A DNA stretch of 64,000 nt from Pelagophyceae sp. CCMP2097 (Eukaryota > Sar > Pelagophyceae). Within the stretch, counting starts at the first letter, position 1, and each line of letters starts with the position of its first letter. Both the position numbers and the translations under genes were made by a program. The notes below the pieces were generated by a model. The model was not told where the DNA came from. It ran no database searches and saw nothing but the letters and a program-made list of their open reading frames with translations. Below, piece after piece: positions 9,722 through 20,700 of this stretch. Where the stretch lies: the NCBI GenBank assembly GCA_026770575.1, contig MU657196.1, forward strand, positions 103,381 through 167,380, read 5' to 3'.

Positions 9722-10212
9722 TCCATAGAGGCCGTCGGACTGTCGAGCCGGCCGTCGGCCAGCCGAGCCGGTCCTCGGGCGGTCGCCCCGGAGGTTCGAA
9801 GAGACGCACCTGGACTGCAAAGAGGATTGAGACAGGCAGGTAGGTACCAGCGCCGCCGGCAGGGTCCTACGCAGGCGCAGACGCTCGGGCCGTGGCCCGG
9901 GTGCGGGCTTGCGCGCGTGCGAGTACGCTTCCACTTTTCGGCTGCCGCCGGCCGTGGCTCTGCACTGCTCAGATGCCGAGCCCTGGTGCTCTGCTCCGCA
10001 CTGGCAGCCACAGAGCGTGCTGACTTTTTTCGGGGCTTTGATCGCGGCATCGGCCGCTTGCGTGCCCAGGGCGGCCGATGTTTCGAAGACGCCGCACCAG
10101 CCCGCACTCGGCACGGTGTCGATCGTCAATCGTGTAAGGAATCGATCGAGAGTGCGATGGAATGATCTTCGAATCCTTTTAAGGACGTGCCCCGCGCAGG
10201 CAGCGGGCGCCC
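9722..10212. other. Spacer, no gene supported
   Basis: Long overlapping frames on both strands are Arg/Pro/Ala-rich with no domain signal. The segment is between a plus-strand gene end and a minus-strand gene end, so it is probably shared 3' flank. Confidence 0.3.
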
Positions 10213-10563
10213 CTAGTCCTCGTAGTCAAGGACGCCGAGGGGCGAGCGGCTCGGCGCGCGGTCCGGCGCGTCGGACGGCGAGGACTTGCACGTTTTGTAC
10301 GTCGAGGCGTCGTTGCGCGGCTCGCCGCCGGGGCCGAGGCGCTGGCGGCAGGGCGTCGCCAGTTGCATCGCCAGTTGCACCGCCGACGGCGCCGGCTCCA
10401 CGGCCGCGGCCGCCCTGCCACGCCAAGGTCGCACATTCGAGTCGCGGGGGGCACAACAGGCAAGTCGACGGGGCGAATCGCACGAGAGTTGCGGGAACCA
10501 GCGCGCGAGCTGCCGGAGCACGGCGTAGACTCCGGCGACGACGGCGTCGACGACGAACATCAT
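10213..10563 (-). CDS. Small protein with N-terminal membrane anchor
   Basis: ATG at 10563 (two adjacent Met codons) gives 116 residues starting MMFVVDAVVAGVYAVLRQLA, a signal-anchor-like helix, then RWFPQLSCDSPRRLACCAP and a disordered Ser/Pro/Arg tail ending LGVLDYED. The frame is open further upstream to 10683, where another hydrophobic stretch (KKIVIALFCLVVP) lies, so the true start may be earlier or in another exon. No family recognised. Confidence 0.4.
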   Translation of the reverse strand: MMFVVDAVVAGVYAVLRQLARWFPQLSCDSPRRLACCAPRDSNVRPWRGRAAAAVEPAPSAVQLAMQLATPCRQRLGPGGEPRNDASTYKTCKSSPSDAPDRAPSRSPLGVLDYED

Positions 10564-10957
10564 GGCGCAGCGCCTCGGCACGACGAGACAGAACAAAGCG
10601 ATCACAATCTTTTTTGGTGCTGAAACATTTCGGCACCGCACGCAACCGCCGAGACCGGCTTCCGATCGATTCCGTGACTGCACGACGCCAGCCCAGCCGC
10701 CGAGCGGGGCCCTTAGGATCCCATACTCACACTAGTGTACATGTACCCCCGCACCCAGCTCCTTGGCACTGGGGCCCGGTGACGAGAATCCAGGCGTGTT
10801 GTGTACCGCCGGGCCTCTTCGGGCCCGTTGAATCGCGGGGCGCTCGTTTGCGGCGCGTGGCGACGGCGCGTGGATGCGCACCATCGGCGGCGCTCCTTGC
10901 AGTCCGGGGAGGCCTTGTCCAAGGCACCGGTCAACGCCAGCAGTCTTCTCTAAAAGC
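10564..10957. other. Spacer, no gene seen
   Basis: No coding frame with recognisable content. It lies upstream of one minus-strand gene and downstream of another. The part after 10720 is mixed in composition, with no repeats noticed. Confidence 0.3.
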
Positions 10958-11937
10958 TCAACGGACGCCCGTCTCGGCCCACTTTGGCGTGGCGAATTCG
11001 TCGCCGGGCAGCGCGCAGTTCAGCGCGACGTGGGAGAGCGGCCCGGCGTTTTGCGTCTTCTGCCTCCAGGCGAGGTCGTTCTGCAGCACCTCCGCCCAGT
11101 CTTTCTCGTGGCGGTACCCCGGCGAGCTCTCTGGATTCTGGCGGTCGGCGCCGGCGCCGGTGATCTGTCGCCAGTTTGCGCCGAGGACGTCGAGCATCAA
11201 AGCTTCCGAAGCTACGTCGTCCTTGACGAAGACAATTTTCGTCGCCGTGTTCGGGTCGATGAACTGTTTCACGGCTCTATATGCCGAGTTGAAGATCCAG
11301 GGCGCGTCGTGCAGGACGATGTGGCCGCAGCATTCCGCAAAACAGTTCATCAGCATGGACATGGTTTCTTTAGTCACCGCCCAAGACGCGTTGTTCGCCA
11401 GCGAAAAGCAACCCAGGTGCATAAATATGACGTACCTATCATTCAAAAGTGGGGGTGTTCCATAGAGTTCCAGACTCACTTGGACACGTCCGTGCCTTGC
11501 ACTCTACGCAGGGCGTGCTCCAGCACGAAGGCGAGGCACCGCAGCTGCGCCTGGGCGTCGGTGGTATTTTCGCACGTGTTGTCGAAAATAACGACGGGCC
11601 TGCCCCACTTGTCCAGCGTCGGGGAGACGCGCAGCTTGCCCGTGCGCGATTCCATCTCAATCTCCGTGTAGTCGATGCGGTAAGGCTTCCTTTGGAGCCG
11701 CCAAGCTAAAGCTTTACTCAGCAGGACCTGCGCCTTGGCGACGTCGCCGTTGCGCGCCGTCAGGAAACGTCGGAGCACGGCGCCGTCGGAGTAGTACCAC
11801 TCGAGCTCGGAAAAGCTGCCCTCCTTTTGGACCTTTGCCAACAATTCCTGAGCCTTGGCTTCCAGCTCCGCAGACTCGAGGTGCAGCGGCGAGACGTGCA
11901 CGGGCAAAACGACGACGCTCGCGGGAGCGGCGCACAT
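10958..11937 (-). CDS. Sec14-like / CRAL-TRIO lipid-binding protein
   Basis: Two exons, 11937-11480 and 11435-10958, close in phase across a 44-nt intron (GTGAGT ... GATAG), giving 311 aa. The N-terminal CRAL-TRIO-N helices are seen at about residues 50-85 (DGAVLRRFLTARNGDVAKAQ, then ALAWRLQRKPYRID). The lipid-binding domain follows: LDKWGRPVVIFDN, then HIVLHDAPWIFNSAYRAVKQ and FIDPNTATKIVFV, matching the Sec14 pattern (n.P.if...w..vkpfl...t..ki.f). The family transfers or presents phosphoinositides and other hydrophobic ligands at membranes. A 44-nt intron is short but appears elsewhere in this window. Ligand is not predictable from sequence. Confidence 0.85.
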
Positions 11938-12142
11938 TCTTGCGGCCGTGCTCGTCCCCGAGACGCGTCAATCCCTTGCGGCCGTGCGCGCGGACGTCAC
12001 GTACGTCACGGTACTCAGACGTCGACAATGCGGAAATAGCTCAATAAGAGACAGATTTTATGACGTCCTCAAAATGATTTATTGAGATATTATCGGCCGG
12101 GGGGCCTTTGCCGCGGCAGCCCGCGCTGGTGGCCCAAAGGCC

Positions 12143-13073
12143 TTAGAACTTGGGCTTCTTCCACTGGAACTTGCCGACCATGATGTCCTTTGGGTCAATC
12201 GTGTTTAACATGGCGAGTTGTTCGAGCGAGTACGTCGCCAGGCCTTCGCACTTGTCCGAAGTGATCTTCTCGTCGCCGAGATAGACCGTGCGCCACATGG
12301 CCGCGGCGAGGTTGTCGTGCACTTCCGCCGGCTCGTCGAAAGTCAGGGCCTGGTCGAACTGTTGCGCCGACGCGAAGGAGTACTTTTGCACCTAGTTTGC
12401 AAAGGTCACTTTTGAAGGGTCCCGAATCACCAGAGACGCACGTCGGTGAGGTGCTTGTTCAACGTGATCTCTGCAATGCCCGTCTTCCGGATCCTTGTGG
12501 AGGTCTCCTCCCATAATTCATCAAACGCCAACTCCTGCATCAGCCGCCCTTCGCCGCGGTGCTCGTCGTTGAACGCGTGCAGCCGGCGGTGCACCATCCA
12601 GACGTGCAAAAACGTGACCATGTGCATGGGCCGGAACTCCTGGACCTACAGGGCGGCGCGCGTGAGACGGGGCGAGCACCCGACGGCCAGTCCCCCCGCA
12701 AGGGAGCGACGGAGTGGAGCACAATATGACGGGCGTCTCTCCCAGGCGTGCATCTGTGCGCGTCCTCGCGTGCCCGGCAGGACGCTGCGTCGGGCCACGC
12801 CGCCGTCCGTGTGAAACTCGGGCCGCGCCGACTGCTCGGCGCAGCTCCGGATGATCTCGGAAGCGTTGCGTGCCCGCGTCGAGTCCTTGCCGTAGTAGCC
12901 TGGCGGGCGAGTCGAAAGGGCGCGGGTGGTAGGGGCGCACCCATGAGCTTGAGAATCGGCCGCAGTTGGTTCTCCAAGTCAGAACCGGCGAACCCGTTCG
13001 TCGCCTGCCGCGCCTGCACCGCAGCGGGCAGCCGCTGCCGCAGAGCGCCGAGGACGCGCCTCTGCGCGAACAT
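12143..13073 (-). CDS. UQCC1: UQCC1/CBP3-like ubiquinol-cytochrome c reductase assembly factor
   Basis: About four exons: 13073-12941, from 12899 to an unclear donor near 12795, 12645-12431, and 12391-12143. The start MFAQRRVLGALRQRLPAAVQ is a basic amphipathic mitochondrial leader. Exon 3 has the family core, MVTFLHVWMVHRRLHAF then FDELWEETSTRIRKTGI; exon 4 continues YSFASAQQFDQALTFDEPAE and ends KPKF. This fits the ubiquinol-cytochrome c chaperone domain (CBP3/UQCC1), which binds newly made cytochrome b and assists complex III assembly in the mitochondrion. The exact joins of exons 2/3 and 3/4 do not close cleanly with the first splice pairs I tried, so one boundary needs transcript evidence. 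Confidence 0.75.
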
Positions 13074-13373
13074 GGTCACGAGAACGGGCAGCTAGAACGG
13101 GCCGTCGACGCAGACGCTCGCAGAACGCCGATCGGCGATGACTCAGACGGCACGGTGACGCCGGTCGGGCTTGGTTCGCACGCGGGCCTCGTGGCGCGCG
13201 CCGGCGGCGTCGCGGTGCGCGCGTGCGCGCCCGCCTTTGGATGGAGTCCAGGGACGTCGACTGGAGTCGTGATCCCCTCTCCGGGGCCCCTGCGGGGCCC
13301 GCAAAGGCCACGAGTCCAGCGATGCCTGCAAAGGCCACAAGTCGGGATCCCTTATGCGGTTCCGTGCCGCGGG

Positions 13374-16300
13374 TTACTCTGTCGTTTGCGCGGCGAGCGC
13401 GTCGGGCGCGCGGAGGCGTGCGAGCATGCTGTTGGTGACCTTGATGTCGAGGGCCTTGCGCAGGAGCGCTCGGCCGCCATCGGCGCCGAGCGCGCGGAAG
13501 ACGACCGCCGAGCAGTGCCGTTGGCGAGACGCGCCGCGCGGCCGCTCCAAGGCTTCGATGCTCCGAGGAGAAAAAAAACGTCGGGGCCGGCGTGGACCTT
13601 ACCACCGCGCCTTACCAACGCCTGGCCCGCGGAGCCACACCGCTGGCCCGCAGGAGCCCGCGCCCCGCGGCCGCCGAGGCTGCGACACGGCCGCCGCGCG
13701 AGTCCGCCTGCGCCGCGACGCCCGCGCGGGGCCGCGCGACGACGTTCGCGGAGGCCCTTGGGCTGCTGCCCAGGGTCGCAAGAGTAGTGTCTGAAGATCT
13801 TACTCCACGCCCCCCCGTTCCGCGGCCCAGTGCGGCATCGCGGCGAGGGCTTCGACGAGGCGGTCGACGTCGTCGAGGGTGTTGTAGTGCACGAGCGACG
13901 CGCGCACGACGCCTTCGGCGTGTTTTTGGCCGAGCGCGGCGAGCGTTTTGGGCGAGAGAAAGTCGCCGTGGCGCATCGCAATCCTCTCCGCCGCCGCCGC
14001 GCCGACGATGCATTTCGGTGAAATGCGGCGGTGCACGAATGCGACGGTGGGCACGCGGCCCACAGTCAGAGCGTGCGCCGTCGGGTCTGCGGCGTCGGCG
14101 AGGACGTCGATGAGCGGGTTGGCGCGCAGGAACGCCAGCAGCCGGAAGAACGGCGCCGCCTCGGCGAGAGATATGGCGTCGTACGCCGCCGCAAACGCGT
14201 GCGCGTCGGCGTGGCCGCGCAACTTGGAATGGCGGTCCCACGTTGCAACTTTCTCAAGGTACTGCCTCAAAGCGGCCATGCCGGCGCAAGCCTCGGCAGA
14301 GACCGTGCCGAGCTCCCAGCACCGCGGGTTCCGCCGCCAGTCCGCGGAAGTCTCGGCGCCGAGCCGCATGCGGCCCTATTTCGTGTGTCAGCGGGTACTG
14401 CCGTCATTCAGAATGCTTTCCACAAAGTCGCTTACCGCGTTTGGCGCGTGTTCCGCGAGTGTGGCGCTGAGCTTGTCGGAGCAGCAGAGCGCGGCGGCGT
14501 GCGGTCCAAAGGCCTTGTGCGTTGCGACGACGTACGCATCGCAGCCGAGCTTGGAAAACTCAATCCGGCGGTGAGCCGCGTACGCCACGCCGTCGACGAC
14601 GATCAAAGCGTCCGGCGCGGCGGAGCGGACGCAGGAAACGACGCTTCGAACGTCGTAGACCAGTCCGGTGACGTTGGACGCGTGCGGCACCGCAACGATT
14701 TTCGTCTTCGCGTCGACGAGTTGCCGCAAAGACGCCAGCGACAGCTCGCCAGTCACCGCGTCCATCTTCCATTCGCGGATTTCGCCCGCGGTCCAGGGGA
14801 GGCGGTTTGCGTCGTGGGAGGCTTCGCAAATGACCACGTTGTCGCCCGGCGAAATCCACGATACTCGAGCAGCCTGCGCGAGGCGGAAGAGCATGCCGCT
14901 CGCGTTCTCGCCAATGGCCACGGATTCGCCGCAGCCGAGCCAGTCGGATAGGAAGATTCGAGCTTGCTCCTTGTGCCTCGCCCCGGTCTCGTCGCGCCAT
15001 CGCCTGTCCAGCCCCGCCGCGCAGGCGTTTCGCACGAGGCGCGGCACCTGCGACCCGCCCGCGTTCTCCAAAAACGCCCAGCGTGCGCCCGTGACGCCCT
15101 GCGACGCGTCGGTCGAGCGCTCGTCGTCTGCCGGACACTCGTCGAAGAAAGCGAATTCGGCGCGCGCCCGCAGCGCCAGCGCCGTGGACCGCGACGGCGG
15201 CGGCACCGCCAGCCGCAGCGCCGCCGGACACGCCCGCGAGACGCCCTTGCCCGACGGTGCACTCGAAACGACCTTGTCCAGCGGCGCGCAGCCCGCGACT
15301 TTGGAGGCGCACGCGGCGCCGCAGTCGTCGTCGTCTCGCAGGTGTGCCGTGGCGCCGTAGGCGTCGCGCAGCGACCGCGCGCGGTCGGCGTCCGCGCGGG
15401 CCCACTTCCTGTTGTGCTGGACTTGTGCCAACATGAGCTTCGTCGGCGCCTTGCAACCCTCGGTTTCGCCGGCGTCCGCGGCCAGGGCCCACAGGCACGA
15501 ATAGTCGTCGCTGAGCGGGCCGATGGATTCGTCGGCGCCGACGTAGAGAGCTAGGAGGTCCAGCGCGACGCGCGCGTGGAAGGCCTCGATGGGGCCGCAA
15601 GGCTCGGAGCCGTACCTAAGAGTGCTCTCAGGGAGGGCCCCGCGCAGAGGGGCCGCAGAGGCCCGGAGAGCATCCGTTATCGGGCCGTCTCGGGCCGTCT
15701 CGGGCCCGTGAACGTCCGCACTCCGGTTGTTCAAAGGCGTACATGTTCGGTGGGCAGTTGCATTCTATCAGCCACGCTTCCGACTCGTCCGCCGAGCAGA
15801 CAAAATCCAATCCCACAAATTCAAAGTGGTTGGGCGAGACCTGCGCCGCCAGCAGCGGCAGCGCCGCCAGCGCCAGAGCGCGCACGGCGCGGAGCACGGC
15901 CGCGTACGCCTTTGGGTGCTCTTTCAGCAGGTTCGTCGGCCTTTCCGGCTCGAAGCGGCCCGGTTGATCGGGCGTCTGCTCGGGGCCGTCGGGCTTGTTC
16001 ACGGAGACGTTTGTGATGTGGACCTCTGGGTCCCACTTGCCTCCCTGGACGGGCTCTGAGTATTGGCCGTTGCAGACTTGCGCCATCGCTTCCCTGTATA
16101 AGTAGCACCGCGCTGCATCAAAGACGCAGTAGCAGCGGAACTGCAGCTTGCGCCCTCGCCAGAGCAGCGGTCGTTCGACGTAGCGCTGCACGGCGACGGC
16201 GCCGCGCGTCTGCAGCATTTCGTGAGGGGGCGATGCATCGCCGCCGTTGAAGAACCATAACCCTGCACCAGAATTCGCCAAAGCGTCTTTCGCGACCCAG

Positions 16301-16799
16301 TCGCCGTCCAGCGGCCCGTGTGCCTCGAACCACTCGAAGAGCTCGGATGCGGACTCAAACGTGACGCTTTCGAGAGTGCGGCATTGCATGCGGTCTTGCA
16401 GTCTCGCCAGCTTGGCTTTATCCTCCAAGACTGCAGCGCCGACGAGATGGTTGTGCACCGGGGCGCGCTCACGGCCCGCCTTGGTCGCGCGCGTCGCCGT
16501 GTTTTCCCAAATAAAGTCGGCCAAGTCCTACGACGTGTGCACATTTGCAACTGGCCTCTGGCAAGGCGTCTCCAGAGGCACGTACCGCCGTCGCGACACG
16601 CTCGGCGCGGAAGCCGCGAAGCAAACCGAGCTGGTCCTGTTGCCGCGCGTGGAGCCTCCGGCGAAGCAGTGTTCTTCGCAGAAGCGCGGAAAGACGCCGG
16701 CGTTTGGACCATCGCGCCGCCGATGCGTTTCTGAGACATCTCCCGCTCCGAGACGTAGTACGTGACCACGGTCGCGGGCCGCGCCGCCATCTCGCTCAT
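13374..16799 (-). CDS. TTL-like ATP-grasp domain joined to class V aminotransferase
   Basis: The N-terminal part (exon from about 16529) is tubulin-tyrosine-ligase-like: DGDWVAKDALANSGAGLWFF, VAVQRYVERPLLWRGRKLQF, HITNVSVNKP, and the acidic end AWLIECNCPPNMYAFEQPE. That exon splices in phase (GTGCGG donor, CTTAG acceptor at 15615) to YGSEPCGPIEAFHARVALDL. The frame then runs into a PLP class V aminotransferase (cysteine desulfurase fold): FLENAGGSQVPRLVRNAC, PHASNVTGLVYDV, LIVVDGVAYAAHRRIEF, and the probable Schiff-base lysine in VVATHKAFGPH. It continues ELGTVSAEACAGMAALRQYL and two last exons whose phases close, ending DALAAQTTE at 13374. The join near 14390 does not close in phase with the first GT/AG pair. 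Upstream of 16530 the first exon frame is unclear. Substrates are unknown. Confidence 0.65.
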
Positions 16800-16843
16800 C
16801 GGCCCGGGCGGAGCGCGGGGCCGGGCCCTTCCGTTGCGAGTCC

Positions 16844-17209
16844 GTGGAAGTTCACTGTGACGCCTCTGGCGCCTTTAGTGTTTGGGCCGGGGGCGGCGTG
16901 TATACGGTGGAGCCCCTGCCGCGTGTAAGCCGGGACCGTCCGGCGGCGCAGCAGATTTGGCTTCCCGGCAACGCGCTCGTCTTCTTTAACAAAGCAGAAA
17001 TTAGTTCGGCGACCCCCGCTAAAGACAAGTTTTCGAATTTTCGAAAGCCCCCACACCCTCCTCGCACCCCAACCCCCGCACCAACGAAGTTCACGAATTG
17101 CCTCTGGGCGTGCTTAGGCATATATTGCGCGCGCAAGCGGCCTTTGGCGTCTGCTGGCGTCTTCGGCGACAAGATGCGGTTGGGTCAGCTGTCTCGTCGA
17201 GCGTTGTGA
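16844..17209 (+). CDS. Uncertain small plus-strand frame
   Basis: The first 55 residues (MEVHCDASGAFSVWAGGGVY, then QQIWLPGNALVFFNKAEIS) look protein-like. After that the frame becomes Pro/Lys-rich and overlaps the 3' end of the OPR gene on the other strand. It would be divergent from the TTL-aminotransferase gene starting at 16799. It may be a short gene, a first exon, or chance. Confidence 0.22.
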   Translation: MEVHCDASGAFSVWAGGGVYTVEPLPRVSRDRPAAQQIWLPGNALVFFNKAEISSATPAKDKFSNFRKPPHPPRTPTPAPTKFTNCLWACLGIYCARKRPLASAGVFGDKMRLGQLSRRAL

Positions 17210-20200
17210 ATCGCGTCGAAGAGCAGCGGCGCCTCGACGCCGAGGTCGAGGAGAGCGGCGACCGTGTTCGCGAGGTCTAGAGAGGAAAAGGCGGAGATCT
17301 TCTTCGGCGCCTCGGCGGCCACGGCCTCGAAGAGCACCGGGGCCTGGAAGCCGGCGTGCGAGTAGGCCCAGAGGATATGTGCCAGGTCCGGCGCCGCAAA
17401 GTCTTCGATCTTTCCGGCGGCGGCCGCCGCAACCGCTTTGAATAAAGCCGGCGCCTCGACTTGTGCTCTGGAGTACGCCCAGCAGATGTTGGCGAGAGCC
17501 GTCGGTGGAAATTTGTCCAGCCTCTTCAATGCCTCTTCCGCGACGGCTTTAAACAACAACGGCGCGTCGTGGTCCGACGCGGCAAAGGCCATGACCGTGT
17601 TCGCGAGGGCCTGAGCGTTGAACTTGGCAAGTTTCTGCAAGGCCTCCTTTTCCACCGCTTGGAACAGCCCAAAAGCCTCGACGCCATTCGTCGAGTAGAC
17701 CCAGGCCAGATTGGAAAGTTCTTGCGCGCTCAACTTGTGGACCTTGCGGATCGCTTCGGCTCCGAGGATTTCAAACAGCTGCGGCGCTTCAACCCCAGCT
17801 TTGAAGAACGCCACCGCCGTATGTGAGAGATCCCGCGCTGAGAGCGCGGAAAGCTTCTTCGGCTCCAACGCAATCGCCTCGAAGAGCGAAACCGTCGAGT
17901 CGCGGAGCGCGTCCGGCGCCGCGGGAGTGCTGATCTTGGAGTAGGCCCAAATGATGTTGGCCAGAGCCTGGGCATCGAAAGAGTCTAGCTTCTTTATCGC
18001 CTCCAAAGAGGCGGCTTGGAACAACAATGGCGCGTCGACTCGCGCTTTCGCAAAGGCCCATGAAATGTTGGCGAGCTCGGGGGCCTCGAACGCTTCAATC
18101 TTCTTCACCGCCTCGGCCGCGGCCGCGGCGAAGAGCCTGGGCGCGGGGTCGCCGAGCTTGGCCAGGCCCCAGCACGCGTTTGCCAGGTCCTTGGCCTCCC
18201 ACTTTGCAGAGTCCTCTAAAAAGCTGGCCTCGGCCCCTGAAATGAGCACCTTCAAAGCCGGCCTCGACGCCTCCTCGATTCGCGATATGGCACCGACGCG
18301 GTGCAGCGCCGCCGCGAGGTGAGACTCGGAGAAGTCTCTTTGCCGAGACTCGAAGAGCGAGAGCGTGTCCGCGACGGTCAAACTCCAAACGATCTGCTTG
18401 GTCAACTCGGACGATGCCGCCTTTTTCGACGCGCGAGTCGCGGGCTCCTCGATGAGAGGCTCCTCGGGCGCCGCCGGCCCCAAGACGGCCGGGTCTCGTC
18501 GCTCCGGCGCGGGCTTTGCTGGGGCGCGGGGCTTGTCGAGGACGTTCTTCGCCGCCTCGTTGGCGACGGCCTCGTACAACAACGGCGCCTCGACGCCCGC
18601 TTTCGAGTAAGCCCAAACGGTGTTTGCGAGCTCCTGGGCGTTGAACGTCGGGAGCTTTTCGATTGCCTGGTGCGCGATGGTGCCGAACAGCGACGGCGCA
18701 GCGAGGCCGGCACGGGAAAAGGCCCAGGCCGTGTTTGTGAGATCCCGCGCGTTAAAGTTTTCAATCTTCTTCGCGACTTCTTCCGCCACCGCTTCAAAGA
18801 GCATCGGCGCCTCGACGCCCGCTTTCGAATACGCCCAGACGGTGCTGGAGAGCTCGTGCGGGGAGAGGTCTGCGACCTTAGGGCTCGCCGCGATGGCTTG
18901 GAATAAATCCGGAGCCTCGACGCCCGCCTTGGAATACGCCCAGACCGTGCTTGCGAGAGCGCTCGGCGGGAACGTCCCGAGCTTGGACTGGGCTTCTAAA
19001 GCGACGGCGGCGAACAACGCCGGGGCCGAATGGCCTGCCTTTGTGAAAGCCCAGACGGTGGTGGCAAGGTCCTTTGGCTCAAAGGCCGCCATCTTCCTGA
19101 CAGATTCAGCAGACACGGCTTCAAACAGGACCGGCGCTTCGACGCCCGCCGTGGCAAAGGCCCAAGCGGTGTTTGCGAGTTCCGTTGCATGGAACTTAGC
19201 CAAATGTTTCAAAACTTGCGCCGCAGCCGCTTCGAACAACACCGGCGCTTCGATGCCCGCCTTTGCAAAGGCCCAGAGCGTCTGCGAGAGGTGCTGCGAG
19301 TTGAACGAATCCAGCCTCGGCGCCGCTTCACGAGCGACGGCTTGGAAGAGGAGCGGCGCGTAAACGTTTGCCGTGCTGAAGGCCCAAACAAGATTCGCCA
19401 GCTCCTGCGCCCGGAAGGTCCGCAGCCTTCGAAGAGCCATGTCCGCGGCGGCTTGGAAGAGCGCCGGCGCGGCGATGCCGGCTAAAGCGAAGGCTCGGGT
19501 GGTGTTTGCCAGCTCCATGGGGATAAAAGTCGTAACTTTCCTTGCCGCTTCCAACGCGACGGCCTCGAATAAAGCCGGCGCCGAGACGCCCGCGTTGGAG
19601 TAGGCTGAGACGAGATTGGCGAGCTCCTGCGAGTTGAAGGTCCGCATCTTTGTCAGCGCTTCGAGAGATACAGCCTCAAATAGTAAACAAGCGTCGATCT
19701 TCGCTGTGCTAAAGGCCCAGACGATGTTTGCGAATTCCTGAGCCTTGAACTTTCCGATTTGCTGCACGGATACGGCAGCCACGTGCGCGAATAAAGCCGG
19801 CGCCGGCGCGTCGACTTTGGCCAGACCCCACACCGCGCTCGAAAGCTCGCGCGGCCCCCACGCCTCGGTGGAAACGCTTTCCGTCGCCTTTTCGATGAGG
19901 TCGTATAAAGCGCGCTTCGGCACCTTGCCAAGGGCGCCGACGCGGTGTAGAGCTGTGGCGACGTTTACAGAGTTAAAGTCCGCCCCTCGAGCTTCAAAGA
20001 CTGCTAGAACTGCCGCAGCCGACGTCGCGTCGACGATTTCGCGGTTCACCGCGATGGAAGCGGCCTTGGCCTTGCGTTTGCTCGGCGGTTTCGACGACGC
20101 AGGGGCCAGGTGCACCGAGACCGCGCTGCCGAAGAGTTTGGAGCCGTCCATCTGCCGCCGCACGGCGTCGTCGTCGGCGGCTTGTGCGGCGTCGACGGAG

Positions 20201-20439
20201 ACCAAAGCGAAGCCGCGCGCCTTGCCCGTGGCGGCGTCGATTGGGAAGGTGACATTTGAGACGTCGCACACGCTTTCAAACAGCCTTCGGACGTCGAACG
20301 CAGTCACCGTCTTGGGCAGGTTCCGGACTATAAACTCGGCCTGCCGCTGCGGCGCCTGCGCCGGGCCCTGGGCCAGGTGGCCGACGCATCGCCGGAGCGT
20401 GCGCCGCACGAGCGCGCCCCGAGGCGCGCGCGGCCGCAT
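17185..20439 (-). CDS. RRM + octotricopeptide (OPR)-type repeat protein, 1084 aa
   Basis: A single open frame. Residues about 34-112 form an RRM: RNP2 FIVRNLP, RNP1 GKARGFALVSV. From about residue 180 there are 21 repeats of about 37 residues with the pattern F-x-x-Q-x-L-A-N-x-x-W-A-x-x-x-A-x-x-x-A-P-x-L-F, for example FNAQELANTVWAYSKAGVEA. The repeats come in two blocks (12 and 9) separated by a linker. Each block is introduced by the same cap: FEARGADFNSVNVATALHRV in the first and FESRQRDFSESHLAAALHRV in the second. OPR-type repeats are helical RNA-binding units used in chloroplast or mitochondrial RNA processing. The start MRPRAPRGALVRRTLRRCVG is a plausible organelle leader. A paralogue lies immediately upstream on the same strand (20701-22860). 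Confidence 0.85.
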   Translation of the reverse strand: MRPRAPRGALVRRTLRRCVGHLAQGPAQAPQRQAEFIVRNLPKTVTAFDVRRLFESVCDVSNVTFPIDAATGKARGFALVSVDAAQAADDDAVRRQMDGSKLFGSAVSVHLAPASSKPPSKRKAKAASIAVNREIVDATSAAAVLAVFEARGADFNSVNVATALHRVGALGKVPKRALYDLIEKATESVSTEAWGPRELSSAVWGLAKVDAPAPALFAHVAAVSVQQIGKFKAQEFANIVWAFSTAKIDACLLFEAVSLEALTKMRTFNSQELANLVSAYSNAGVSAPALFEAVALEAARKVTTFIPMELANTTRAFALAGIAAPALFQAAADMALRRLRTFRAQELANLVWAFSTANVYAPLLFQAVAREAAPRLDSFNSQHLSQTLWAFAKAGIEAPVLFEAAAAQVLKHLAKFHATELANTAWAFATAGVEAPVLFEAVSAESVRKMAAFEPKDLATTVWAFTKAGHSAPALFAAVALEAQSKLGTFPPSALASTVWAYSKAGVEAPDLFQAIAASPKVADLSPHELSSTVWAYSKAGVEAPMLFEAVAEEVAKKIENFNARDLTNTAWAFSRAGLAAPSLFGTIAHQAIEKLPTFNAQELANTVWAYSKAGVEAPLLYEAVANEAAKNVLDKPRAPAKPAPERRDPAVLGPAAPEEPLIEEPATRASKKAASSELTKQIVWSLTVADTLSLFESRQRDFSESHLAAALHRVGAISRIEEASRPALKVLISGAEASFLEDSAKWEAKDLANACWGLAKLGDPAPRLFAAAAAEAVKKIEAFEAPELANISWAFAKARVDAPLLFQAASLEAIKKLDSFDAQALANIIWAYSKISTPAAPDALRDSTVSLFEAIALEPKKLSALSARDLSHTAVAFFKAGVEAPQLFEILGAEAIRKVHKLSAQELSNLAWVYSTNGVEAFGLFQAVEKEALQKLAKFNAQALANTVMAFAASDHDAPLLFKAVAEEALKRLDKFPPTALANICWAYSRAQVEAPALFKAVAAAAAGKIEDFAAPDLAHILWAYSHAGFQAPVLFEAVAAEAPKKISAFSSLDLANTVAALLDLGVEAPLLFDAIHNARRDS

Positions 20440-20700
20440 GGACGCAGAGGCCGCGATGCCCAGCGGCCAGCTTCCGAGCAGAGGCGCCGGCCCGGCGCGA
20501 CGGCGGCCGGTGCGTGCCGGCGACCCGCGCTTACCGCGCGCGAGGCCTCGGCCTCTTCAGCGACGTCGACTTTTTCGGTGACCTCGCAATTAGATTCCGG
20601 CGGGAAAGACAAAGAGAAAACGCCCAGGGTTTCGGACGCTCCTTGGTCTCGGTCGCCCCACCGCACTGCGATCCGGAGAGGCGGGTTTCGATCGAGGCGG

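Noticed and set aside
16852..17172. Minus-strand frame between the TTL and OPR genes
   Set aside because: Composition is not protein-like and it overlaps a somewhat better plus-strand frame.
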